Part shown: positions 1-5,983 of the stretch, piece after piece
How the letters are laid out: each line of letters opens with the position of its first letter
Position numbering within the stretch: the first letter of the stretch is position 1
NCBI GenBank assembly: GCA_938009335.1
Contig: CALLHT010000253.1
Coordinates: 1 to 7,072 of the forward strand
Reading direction: 5' to 3'
Source: an uncultured Rhizobiaceae group bacterium
Lineage (GTDB): Bacteria; Pseudomonadota; Alphaproteobacteria; Rhizobiales; Rhizobiaceae
DNA: 7,072 nucleotides
Notes under the pieces: generated by a model
The model's database searches: none
Seen by the model: the letters and a program-made list of their open reading frames with translations, nothing else
Told to the model about the DNA's origin: nothing
Program-made: the position numbers and the translations under genes

Positions 1-204
1 GTTAATGCGGTGCGTCCGGGTTTGATCGATACCGATTTGCATGAATCAGGCGGTGAGATTGATCGTGTAAAACGGATGGAACACATGGTGCCGATGAAGC
101 GTGGCGGTTCCGCAGATGAAATTGCAAAAGCGGTACTATGGCTGATGAGCGACGGGGCTTCTTATGTAACCGGTGACAGCATCAACGTCACTGGTGGAAG
201 GTAA
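1..204 (+). CDS. Short-chain dehydrogenase/reductase (SDR) family oxidoreductase, C-terminal part
   Basis: This is the last 67 codons of a gene that begins before the window; the reading frame is open from base 1 and ends at TAA 202-204. The visible protein carries the SDR 'N-A-V-R-P-G' segment that follows the catalytic Tyr-x3-Lys region, then 'IDTDLH', a 'VPMKRGG' stretch and the C-terminal 'YVTGDSINVTGGR'. This pattern is typical of classical NAD(P)-dependent SDR enzymes of about 250 residues and resembles the YgfF-like subgroup. The catalytic residues and the N-terminal GxxxGxG cofactor site lie outside the window. It ends 16 bp before lpdA on the same strand, so the two are probably co-transcribed. 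An SDR gene between sucB and lpdA is an arrangement I recall from Rhizobiales, but the upstream genes are not visible here. Substrate unknown. Confidence 0.9.
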   Translation, partial: VNAVRPGLIDTDLHESGGEIDRVKRMEHMVPMKRGGSADEIAKAVLWLMSDGASYVTGDSINVTGGR

Positions 205-207
205 AAC

Positions 208-213
208 AGGAAA
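208..213 (+). promoter_or_regulatory. Ribosome binding site of lpdA
   Basis: AGGAAA lies 7 nt before the ATG at 221. It decides the lpdA start: the same frame is open further upstream to an ATG at 173, but that start would overlap the SDR gene and add 16 residues not expected in Lpd proteins. Confidence 0.7.
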
Positions 214-220
214 TAGACGT

Positions 221-1630
221 ATGTCAGATCAATATGATGTTGTGGTAATTGGCTCAGGTCCGGGTGGCTATGTATGTGCGATCAAGGCTGCACAACTGGG
301 CCTCAAGACTGCAATTGTCGAAAAAAACCCAACGCTTGGTGGAACCTGTTTGAACGTAGGGTGTATCCCATCAAAAGCTTTGTTGCATGCGTCTGAAATG
401 TTCTCTGAGGCAGAACATGGTATGGAAGCGCTAGGCATCAAGGTTGGCAAACCAAAACTCGATCTCAAAGCCATGATGGGCCACAAAGACGGTGTGGTGA
501 AAGCCAATGTCGACGGCGTCGCGTTCCTGATGAAGAAGAACAAGATCGATGTGCATCATGGAACGGGTTCAGTTGTGGGATCAGGCAAAGTGGCTGTTAC
601 CGATGATAAAGGTACGGCTCAAGAGATTGCGACAAAGAACATTGTCATTGCCACCGGGTCTGATGTTGCTGGCATTCCGGGCCTTGATGTTGAGATAGAT
701 GAGAAAATCATCGTATCATCGACTGGTGCACTGGAACTTACAAAAGTTCCGAAGAAGATGCTGGTTGTCGGCGGGGGTGTAATCGGCCTTGAACTTGGCT
801 CCGTCTGGAACCGTCTTGGCGCGGAAGTCACGGTCGTGGAATATCTCGATACCATTTTGGGCGGGATGGATAATGACGTTTCCAAGCAGTTCCAGAAAAT
901 GCTCGCCAAACAGGGGATGAATTTTCACCTGTCTTCAAAAGTCACAGATGTGGCAAAGAAGGGCAAAGGCGGGGCGGTGACGTTTGAACCGGTTGCTGGC
1001 GGCGACGCGCAAACGCTCGACGCAGACATTGTTCTCGTTGCAACGGGTCGTAGACCGTATACGGATGGATTGGGTCTTGAGGCTGCTGGTGTGGAGATGG
1101 ATCGTGGCAAGGTCAAAACCAACAATCAATGGCAAACCAATGTATCCGGCATCTGGGCGATTGGTGATGTGATTGACGGGCCGATGCTCGCGCACAAGGC
1201 GGAAGATGAAGGTGTTGCGGTTGCTGAAATTATTGCAGGCCAGGCGGGTCACGTAAACTATGATGTGATCCCGGGCGTGGTTTACACCATGCCGGAAGTG
1301 GCAAGCGTTGGTAAAACTGAAGAAGAACTCAAATCCGCTGGCATTGATTATGTTGCAGGCAAGTTTCCGTTCTCTGCCAATGGTCGTGCGCGGGCAATGA
1401 ACCAGACCGAAGGCTTTGTGAAGTTTCTAGCGGATAAGAAGACTGACCGTGTGCTTGGTGCTCATATTGTGGGCTTTGGTGCCGGTGATATGATCCACGA
1501 ATGTGCGGTGCTGATGGAATTTGGCGGATCGTCAGAAGACCTCGCGCGCACGTGTCATGCACATCCAACGCTTTCAGAAGTTGTACGTGAAGCAGCACAT
1601 GCCACCCATGGCAAGCCACTGCACATGTAG
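221..1630 (+). CDS. lpdA: Dihydrolipoamide dehydrogenase (E3)
   Basis: A 469-residue flavoprotein that reoxidises dihydrolipoyl groups with NAD+ in 2-oxo acid dehydrogenase complexes (2-oxoglutarate, pyruvate or branched-chain). It acts in the cytoplasm as a homodimer. The FAD-binding motif VIGSGPGG is at residues 9-16. The redox disulfide is C43/C48 in GGTCLNVGCIPSK. The NAD-binding GGGVIGLELGS lies in the middle of the protein, and the second FAD motif is near 'GIWAIGDV'. The C-terminal dimerisation domain ends with HAHPTLSE, giving the catalytic H448/E453 pair. Length and motifs are full and intact. Start ATG 221 follows AGGAAA at good spacing and agrees with the usual N-terminus just before the FAD motif. 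The SDR gene 16 bp upstream suggests an sucAB-SDR-lpd type operon, so 2-oxoglutarate dehydrogenase is the likeliest partner, though this is inferred from context. The gene meets a convergent gene after 12 bp. Confidence 0.97.
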   Translation: MSDQYDVVVIGSGPGGYVCAIKAAQLGLKTAIVEKNPTLGGTCLNVGCIPSKALLHASEMFSEAEHGMEALGIKVGKPKLDLKAMMGHKDGVVKANVDGVAFLMKKNKIDVHHGTGSVVGSGKVAVTDDKGTAQEIATKNIVIATGSDVAGIPGLDVEIDEKIIVSSTGALELTKVPKKMLVVGGGVIGLELGSVWNRLGAEVTVVEYLDTILGGMDNDVSKQFQKMLAKQGMNFHLSSKVTDVAKKGKGGAVTFEPVAGGDAQTLDADIVLVATGRRPYTDGLGLEAAGVEMDRGKVKTNNQWQTNVSGIWAIGDVIDGPMLAHKAEDEGVAVAEIIAGQAGHVNYDVIPGVVYTMPEVASVGKTEEELKSAGIDYVAGKFPFSANGRARAMNQTEGFVKFLADKKTDRVLGAHIVGFGAGDMIHECAVLMEFGGSSEDLARTCHAHPTLSEVVREAAHATHGKPLHM

Positions 1631-1642
1631 CCTCTAATACGT

Positions 1643-2611
1643 TTATGCGGTTAGAATAATTTTGCCCACGTGTTTCGCGTCTTCCATCATTTGATGGGCG
1701 GCGCTTACGTCTTCAAATGGGAATGTTGCATGGGTCAGCGGTTTGCATGCGCCACTGGCAAACATCGGCCAGACGTGTTTCTCGATATCTGCAGCAATGG
1801 CTGCTTTAAATGCATCAGGTCGAGCGCGCAACGTAGAACCGTGGAAGGTAAGGCGCTTTAGCATAAGCGGCATCCAATCCATCTCAACTTTGGATCCCTT
1901 CCGGTAGGCAAGCTGCACGATACGCCCATCAACAGCGGCTGCCTTGAGGTTTCTGGCGATGTAATCACCGCCCAGAATATCAAGAATGAGATCAGCCCCG
2001 CCTGCGGCTTTCATCACCTCGACGAAATCTTCTTCTTTGTAATTGATGCCCCGCGTTGCGCCGTGGGTCTCACAGAAGTTGCATTTCTCTGAGCTGGATG
2101 CGGTTGCATAAACATCCATGCCCAGCGCTGCGCCCAGTTGTACCGCCGTAATGCCGATGCCGCCGGAGCCACCGTGGACGAGTAACTTTGAACCTTTTGC
2201 GATTTCGCGATCGAAGAATAGATTACTCCATACCGTGAAATAGGTCTCTGGCAGACCTGCCGCGTCAACCGCGCTTACACCTTCGGGCAATGGCAAACAA
2301 TGATCCGCATTGATCGCCACGTAGTCTGCATAGGCACCACCATGGGTGAGAGCACAAATGGTATCCCCCACTTTCCAGCGGGAAACATCTTTGCCGATTG
2401 CCTCAACGGTGCCTGATACTTCCAACCCCATCAAATCAGATGCGCCCGGCGGTGGCGGATAAAGTCCCTTACGCTGCATCATATCAGGGCCATTGACCCC
2501 GCATGCAATGGTTTTGACCAGGACCTGATGGTCCGCAATTTCAGGGGTTTCCCGCTCACCAAGGGTGAGGACTTCAGGGCCACCTGTTCCGTTTAATTCG
2601 ATGGTACGCAT
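1643..2611 (-). CDS. NAD(P)H quinone oxidoreductase, PIG3-type medium-chain dehydrogenase/reductase
   Basis: A 322-residue zinc-free member of the medium-chain dehydrogenase/reductase superfamily, predicted to reduce quinones with NADPH in the cytoplasm. The N-terminal GroES-like domain contains 'VNGPDMMQRKGLYPPPPGAS' (about 39-58) and 'MGLEVSG' (61-67), both hallmarks of the PIG3/TP53I3 subgroup. 'LPETYFTVWSNLF' at 120-132 is also characteristic. The Rossmann domain carries LVHGGSGGIG at 144-153 and 'LKRLTFHGSTLR' at 251-262. No zinc-ligand cysteine cluster is present. The ATG at 2611 is the only reasonable start, because an in-frame TAG lies upstream at 2635-2633. No good Shine-Dalgarno sequence precedes it (upstream reads GTCCTTTCC). 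All but the last 22 bp of the upstream region belongs to the MITE at 2634-2902. The true physiological substrate cannot be read from sequence. Confidence 0.9.
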   Translation of the reverse strand: MRTIELNGTGGPEVLTLGERETPEIADHQVLVKTIACGVNGPDMMQRKGLYPPPPGASDLMGLEVSGTVEAIGKDVSRWKVGDTICALTHGGAYADYVAINADHCLPLPEGVSAVDAAGLPETYFTVWSNLFFDREIAKGSKLLVHGGSGGIGITAVQLGAALGMDVYATASSSEKCNFCETHGATRGINYKEEDFVEVMKAAGGADLILDILGGDYIARNLKAAAVDGRIVQLAYRKGSKVEMDWMPLMLKRLTFHGSTLRARPDAFKAAIAADIEKHVWPMFASGACKPLTHATFPFEDVSAAHQMMEDAKHVGKIILTA

Positions 2612-2635
2612 GGAAAGGACTTTAAACGGTGACTA

Positions 2636-2659
2636 GGGTCAGAATCCATTAATTTACGC
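2636..2659 (+). repeat. Left terminal inverted repeat of the MITE
   Basis: This 24-bp arm begins GGGTCAGAATCCATTAATTT. It matches the reverse complement of 2877-2900 except at positions 6, 10, 20 and 23 of the repeat. A TA dinucleotide adjoins on the outside. Confidence 0.8.
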
Positions 2660-2706
2660 GATATGGCACCTGATATGACAAGAAATACAAGGAAAAGTTC
2701 GCGCAG

Positions 2707-2722
2707 CATAGCCAAAGCTATG
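2707..2722. repeat. Short stem-loop in the MITE
   Basis: CATAGC at 2707-2712 and GCTATG at 2717-2722 form a perfect 6-bp inverted repeat around a 4-nt loop. No T-run follows on either strand, so it does not look like a terminator. Confidence 0.5.
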
Positions 2723-2779
2723 GTGAAGAGCTTTGACAAAGTAGTTCGTAGTCATTGCAGGATGTCCTTCGGATAGGGT

Positions 2780-2862
2780 GAATTTGCGCGGACGATAGCG
2801 TCGCAAGCATTTGAAAGACAAATGTATTCCTGCATGCTTGCTCCTAATATCCGCACAAATTC
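2780..2862. repeat. Nested long hairpin in the MITE
   Basis: The outer arms 2780-2792 and 2850-2862 are inverted repeats with 12 of 13 positions pairing. The inner arms 2803-2810 (GCAAGCAT) and 2834-2841 (ATGCTTGC) pair perfectly. The two stems are separated by a 10/8-nt internal loop, with an apical loop of 23 nt. The single mismatch is C-A on the plus strand but becomes a G-U pair in minus-strand RNA, the direction in which the thiamin operon would read through. No U-run follows, so a rho-independent terminator is unlikely. A role in RNA stability or simply element architecture is possible. Confidence 0.6.
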
Positions 2863-2876
2863 TCTCCTACCATATA

Positions 2877-2900
2877 GTGTTAATTAATGGGTTCAGACCC
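2877..2900 (-). repeat. Right terminal inverted repeat of the MITE
   Basis: Read on the minus strand this arm begins GGGTCTGAACCCATTAATTA. Its first base is the G of the thiX TAG stop codon (2902-2900). The outermost 12 nt can fold as GGGT/ACCC around a CTGA loop. Confidence 0.8.
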
Positions 2901-3667
2901 TAAGCGTTTTCAAGCAGTTCTTTGGTTTCGCCTTTAGCCCGTCGTGTGAGCCAATTTGCGAAATATGAAATCACGCTGTGCAAAAGAACGGTGAACGTCG
3001 CCAAGACAAAGAGGCTTGCAAACATAAGATCAATTTTAGCACGGCCATTGGCGAGCAACATCAGATAACCAAGTCCGTCAGAAGCGCCAACCCATTCGCC
3101 GATGATGGCACCAATCGGGGCGTAGACGGCCGCAAGTTTCAGGCCCGATGCAAGGCTTGGTAAAGCGGCAGGCAGTCTGATTTGGAGAAGCGTTTGCCAT
3201 CTGCCTGCCCGCATGGTTGTGGCGAGGTCGAGAAAACCTTTGTCAGTGCCGCGAAGCCCATCGAGGAAATTGGAGGCAACAGGAAAATAGGTGATCAGCA
3301 CGGCCATGAAGACTTTCGACCAGATGCCGTATCCAAGCCACAGGGTCAGAACCGGAGCTAATGCAAAAACCGGTATGGCCTGACTGAAGACAAGGATTGG
3401 CATTAGCAAGCGTCTGCTGGTCGCCGAAACCATGAGATGCAGCGCTGTTAAAGCTCCCAGAAGTGCGCCAAGGGCCAGGCCGATCAGAACTTCTGAGATC
3501 GTAATCAGCGCATGCCAGGCGATCAATTCATGCGACTTGATCAGTGTATCCAACACCTGTTTCGGCGCTGGTAAAATAAAATGCGGAACACCGGTTAGCG
3601 TCACCAGTGCCTGCCAAAGACCAATGGCAAAGCAGCAAGAAAGGATGATCCAGCCCAACCGGTTCAT
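2900..3667 (-). CDS. thiX: ABC transporter permease for thiamin pyrimidine precursor (ThiX-like)
   Basis: A 255-residue inner-membrane permease of the BPD_transp_1 family (SsuC/TauC-like), predicted to carry formylaminopyrimidine or HMP delivered by ThiY. Hydrophobic segments fall near 5-25, 55-80, 89-111, 116-136, 176-192 and 214-240, giving about six membrane spans. The cytoplasmic EAA-type coupling loop is at 149-168, with G155 and the I-x-L-P ending at 163-166. The start ATG at 3667 overlaps the thiZ stop by ATGA and has a strong AAGGAAG 6 nt upstream. The specific function is inferred from operon partners thiY, tenA and thiZ; the permease alone would only be called a nitrate/sulfonate/taurine-type component. 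The stop TAG coincides with the edge of the MITE. The C-terminal tail after residue 240 is charged and cytoplasmic. Confidence 0.88.
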   Translation of the reverse strand: MNRLGWIILSCCFAIGLWQALVTLTGVPHFILPAPKQVLDTLIKSHELIAWHALITISEVLIGLALGALLGALTALHLMVSATSRRLLMPILVFSQAIPVFALAPVLTLWLGYGIWSKVFMAVLITYFPVASNFLDGLRGTDKGFLDLATTMRAGRWQTLLQIRLPAALPSLASGLKLAAVYAPIGAIIGEWVGASDGLGYLMLLANGRAKIDLMFASLFVLATFTVLLHSVISYFANWLTRRAKGETKELLENA

Positions 3668-4359
3668 GCCGCTTCCTTTCGAAGGGCGACCAGAAGATTT
3701 GATTGCAGTTTAAGGGTTTCCGCAGCTTCAGGTGCCAGAATGGTTTTCTTCTTTTTGGCGGGCATTTGCTGGATGCCGGTTGCATCCATGATCTCGTTCT
3801 TGTCACCCAGTCTTGCTGCTTCTGCCGGATCATGGGTCACTAGCATAACCGTTTTTCCGCTCAAGAGTTCATGCGCTAGTTCCTGCATGTCAGCACGTTT
3901 TTTAGCGTCCAATGCAGAGAAGGGTTCATCCAGAAGCACCAGATCCTGATCTTCCATGAGTGTTCGGGCAAGGCTTACGCGTTGGCGCATTCCGCCTGAG
4001 AGTTGTCTTGGAAACTTGGTGGCGTGCTCACTCAGGCCTACCTGCTCGATCAATGCTTTTGCTCTTTCCTGATCGATTTTCTCGCCGCGAAGCTTGGCAC
4101 CAAGCGTCACATTGCCGATCACGTTAAGCCAGGGCAGGAGCAAATCCTGTTGCGCCATATAAGAGCAGGTTTGTGTTTTCAGTTCGCCTTTAAAAGTACC
4201 GTGTGTTTCCAGTCCGGCAAGCAAGCGTAGAATCGTGGTCTTGCCAACGCCTGACGGCCCCAGCAGGCAGGTCCAACCACCGGAATACAGTTCCAGCTCA
4301 ACTTGCTTGAAGAGCCAGTCGCTGTTTCCGGTTTGAAGACTGCCTGCCAGTTTGATCAT
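3664..4359 (-). CDS. thiZ: ABC transporter ATP-binding protein (ThiZ-like)
   Basis: A 231-residue cytoplasmic ATPase that would power the ThiXYZ pyrimidine importer. Walker A GPSGVGKTT is at 34-42, the Q-loop region AQQDLLLPW at 69-77 and the ABC signature LSGGMRQR at 120-127. Walker B LVLLDEPFSALD is at 140-151 and the H-loop VTHDPAEAA at 174-182. All ATPase motifs are intact. The C-terminal 45 residues extend past the core fold, with a lysine run (PAKKKK) and no recognised regulatory domain. The gene overlaps tenA upstream and thiX downstream, each by ATGA. The Shine-Dalgarno sequence before its ATG is weak, so translation probably depends on coupling to tenA. The ATPase class (nitrate/sulfonate/taurine type) is clear; the substrate comes from the neighbours. 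Confidence 0.9.
   Translation of the reverse strand: MIKLAGSLQTGNSDWLFKQVELELYSGGWTCLLGPSGVGKTTILRLLAGLETHGTFKGELKTQTCSYMAQQDLLLPWLNVIGNVTLGAKLRGEKIDQERAKALIEQVGLSEHATKFPRQLSGGMRQRVSLARTLMEDQDLVLLDEPFSALDAKKRADMQELAHELLSGKTVMLVTHDPAEAARLGDKNEIMDATGIQQMPAKKKKTILAPEAAETLKLQSNLLVALRKEAA
3672..3678 (-). promoter_or_regulatory. Ribosome binding site of thiX
   Basis: AAGGAAG on the minus strand, with its AGGA core 6 nt before the thiX ATG and inside the last codons of thiZ. It is the best Shine-Dalgarno sequence in the operon and supports the start at 3667. Confidence 0.65.
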
Positions 4360-5048
4360 GGGTGACCGCGCATTGCCATTTCCCAGAAACCGACTTCAAG
4401 GCGCGTTGCTTTGGTGAAGGTGTCACACAGGCTTTTCCAGCGCGGGTTGTTGGTTGGGTTATCGCCGAGACGCGCTTGCGCTGCTTTGTCGATCATTTCT
4501 CCAACGCTTAAACAGACGCCCTGATAGTCATCGCCGGAATAGGTGTCTATCCACTCCTGATACGGCGTGTCAGGCGCTGCTGTTTCAGAAAGCGTTCTGC
4601 CGATAACACCATAGCCGAAGACGCAAGGTGCAAGGGCGGCCATCAGGTCAAGGAAGTCACCTGACAGGCCCGCATCCATGACAAACCGTGTGTAAGCCAT
4701 GTTCTCCGGCGCTTCGACTGCGTTAAACAGCTGATCTTCGGAAATGCCTTCTTTAGCGCAGGTTTCCACATGCAGTTGCATCTCGTGATTAACAAGCGCG
4801 TCTACGGTTCCTGCTGCAGTTTTCATCTCGTCGAGCGTGTTGGATTTCACAACCGCTAGTGCCCAAGCGCGTGAGAAGTGCACCAGAAACACATAGTCCT
4901 GAATGAGATAATGCAAGAAGTTTGCCTTGGGCAGTGTACCGTCCCCCAAACCTTTGACATAAGCATGTTGGGTATAATCCTGCCACGGCCCCTTTGCGGC
5001 ATCACGCCATGCCGCAAAGGTTGTTGAGGAATAGTCGAGCGCACTCAT
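4356..5048 (-). CDS. tenA: Thiaminase II / aminopyrimidine aminohydrolase TenA
   Basis: A 230-residue all-helical TenA protein. The family hydrolyses 4-amino-5-aminomethyl-2-methylpyrimidine, a thiamin breakdown product, to HMP, and can also cleave thiamin. Family residues can be placed by pattern: D51 in 'LIQDYVFL' (substrate-binding Asp, equivalent to D44 of Bacillus subtilis TenA), nucleophile C142 in 'LAPCVFGYG' with Y146, and E218 in 'LEVGFWEMA' (equivalent to E205). It therefore belongs to the cysteine-containing TenA_C class. Length is normal. It lies between thiY and thiZ, overlapping each by ATGA, which fits salvage of imported pyrimidine. No YlmB-type deformylase is seen in the window, so if the imported compound is formylated that enzyme must be encoded elsewhere. 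The Shine-Dalgarno sequence is weak. Confidence 0.94.
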   Translation of the reverse strand: MSALDYSSTTFAAWRDAAKGPWQDYTQHAYVKGLGDGTLPKANFLHYLIQDYVFLVHFSRAWALAVVKSNTLDEMKTAAGTVDALVNHEMQLHVETCAKEGISEDQLFNAVEAPENMAYTRFVMDAGLSGDFLDLMAALAPCVFGYGVIGRTLSETAAPDTPYQEWIDTYSGDDYQGVCLSVGEMIDKAAQARLGDNPTNNPRWKSLCDTFTKATRLEVGFWEMAMRGHP

Positions 5049-5983
5049 TTTGCAGTCACATCCACAACGATTTTTTCAATCGGGTTGATGGAAGGAATAA
5101 GGCCTGAATCTTTCAGGAATTTCTCCATTCGCTCATATCGGCCGGCATCCACAGCAGCAGGACGCAGGGCAAAGCGTGGTAGTGTATCCACCCACGCACG
5201 TTTGTTAAGTTCATCATCCAATTCAGCAGATGTGCCTTTGAAGATTTCCCAGCTCTCTTGCGGGTGATTTATGATGTATTGCGTTGCTTTTTCGGTTGCT
5301 GCAAGGAACCGCGCAATCTTGTCTTTATCCATCGTGTCCGGCTTTGCCACGTAGATCAGTTCGTCATAGGAAGGAAGACCTTCTTCTTCGACATAGAAGC
5401 AGCGGCCTTCAACACCATTGATGTCCATTTGGTTCAGCTCAAAATTGCGGAATGCGCCGATAACCGCATCAACCTGTTTGGACATCAGAGACGGAGAAAG
5501 CGACCAGTTTACGTTGACCAGCTCAATGTCATCCATGGAAAGGCCGTTTGGTGACAGGATTGCGGTAAGAACAGCCTCTTCCACGCCTGCGACTGAAAAG
5601 CCTACTTTTTTGCCTTTCAGGTCAGCGATGGATTTGATGGGGCCGTCGGCCAGAACCAGCAGGCAGTTTAACGGTGTCGCAACCAAAGTGCCCACGCGTT
5701 GCAGGGGCAGGCCTTCATGAATCTGAAGGTGCAGTTGTGGTTGGTATGATACTGCCAAGTCAGCCTTGCCAGCGGCCACAAGCTTCGGCGGGTCAGAAGG
5801 ATCAGCGGGTGCAATCACTTCGATTTCAAGACCTTCTTCTTTGAAGTAGCCTTTTTCTTCGGCAATGATGATGGGTCCGTGATCGGGATTGATGAACCAA
5901 TCCAATATCAGGGTCATTTTGTCAGCAGCAAACGATGTTGCGGTGCTTGCAATCAGCATCAGCGCTGCAAGGGTCATTCTCAT
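5045..5983 (-). CDS. thiY: Periplasmic pyrimidine-precursor binding protein (ThiY-like, NMT1/THI5 family)
   Basis: A 312-residue solute-binding protein of the NMT1/THI5-like family. ThiY proteins capture N-formyl-4-amino-5-aminomethyl-2-methylpyrimidine or related HMP compounds in the periplasm for ThiXZ. Residues 1-19 form a signal peptide with a hydrophobic core and an S-F-A cleavage site before A20; there is no lipobox. The mature protein opens with 'LILDWFINPDHGPIIIAEE' (25-43), close to the family's 'D-W-x-x-N-x-x-H-x-G' start, followed by 'KGYF'. No CCCFC motif, the iron-binding feature of yeast THI5, is present, so this is a binding protein and not an HMP synthase. The start ATG at 5983 is chosen because it has GGAGAA 7 nt upstream and begins the signal peptide; an in-frame extension to 6037 adds 18 residues that would spoil the signal. 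It overlaps thiF and tenA by ATGA. Confidence 0.92.
   Translation of the reverse strand: MRMTLAALMLIASTATSFAADKMTLILDWFINPDHGPIIIAEEKGYFKEEGLEIEVIAPADPSDPPKLVAAGKADLAVSYQPQLHLQIHEGLPLQRVGTLVATPLNCLLVLADGPIKSIADLKGKKVGFSVAGVEEAVLTAILSPNGLSMDDIELVNVNWSLSPSLMSKQVDAVIGAFRNFELNQMDINGVEGRCFYVEEEGLPSYDELIYVAKPDTMDKDKIARFLAATEKATQYIINHPQESWEIFKGTSAELDDELNKRAWVDTLPRFALRPAAVDAGRYERMEKFLKDSGLIPSINPIEKIVVDVTAK

Larger units (their letters stand above)
2634..2902. mobile_element. Putative MITE with terminal inverted repeats and TA borders
   Basis: Bases 2636-2659 and the reverse complement of 2877-2900 match at 20 of 24 positions, both ends starting GGGTC. Each end is flanked outward by TA (2634-2635 and 2901-2902), consistent with a TA target duplication as made by IS630/Tc1-mariner type transposases. 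The core is 265 bp and has no meaningful ORF, so it would be a non-autonomous element moved in trans. Inside are a long nested hairpin (2780-2862) and a short stem-loop (2707-2722). It fills nearly the whole gap between thiX and the quinone oxidoreductase gene, and its right edge supplies the final base of the thiX stop codon. The family assignment is inferred from the TA borders only. It could instead be an intergenic repeat of another kind. Confidence 0.72.

Noticed and set aside
173..220. Longer lpdA start at ATG 173
   Set aside because: It lies inside the SDR gene, has no good ribosome binding site and adds residues not seen before the FAD motif in Lpd proteins; ATG 221 has AGGAAA 7 nt upstream.
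268..543. Open frames antisense to lpdA, and similar ones opposite the thi genes
   Set aside because: They are shadows of well-supported genes, give no recognisable protein family and have no supporting start signals.
2612..2899. A small protein gene or decayed transposase in the thiX-oxidoreductase gap
   Set aside because: No open frame of useful length exists on either strand and no transposase motif was seen; the inverted-repeat structure explains the interval better.
3996..4001. CTGAGA on the plus strand, a signature of TPP riboswitches, within a thiamin locus
   Set aside because: It is the antisense of the thiZ ABC signature codons, on the wrong strand and without the partner motifs; a genuine riboswitch would be upstream of the operon, outside the window.
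5045..5983. THI5-type HMP synthase instead of a binding protein
   Set aside because: A secretory signal peptide is present, the CCCFC motif is absent, and the gene is joined to permease and ATPase genes.
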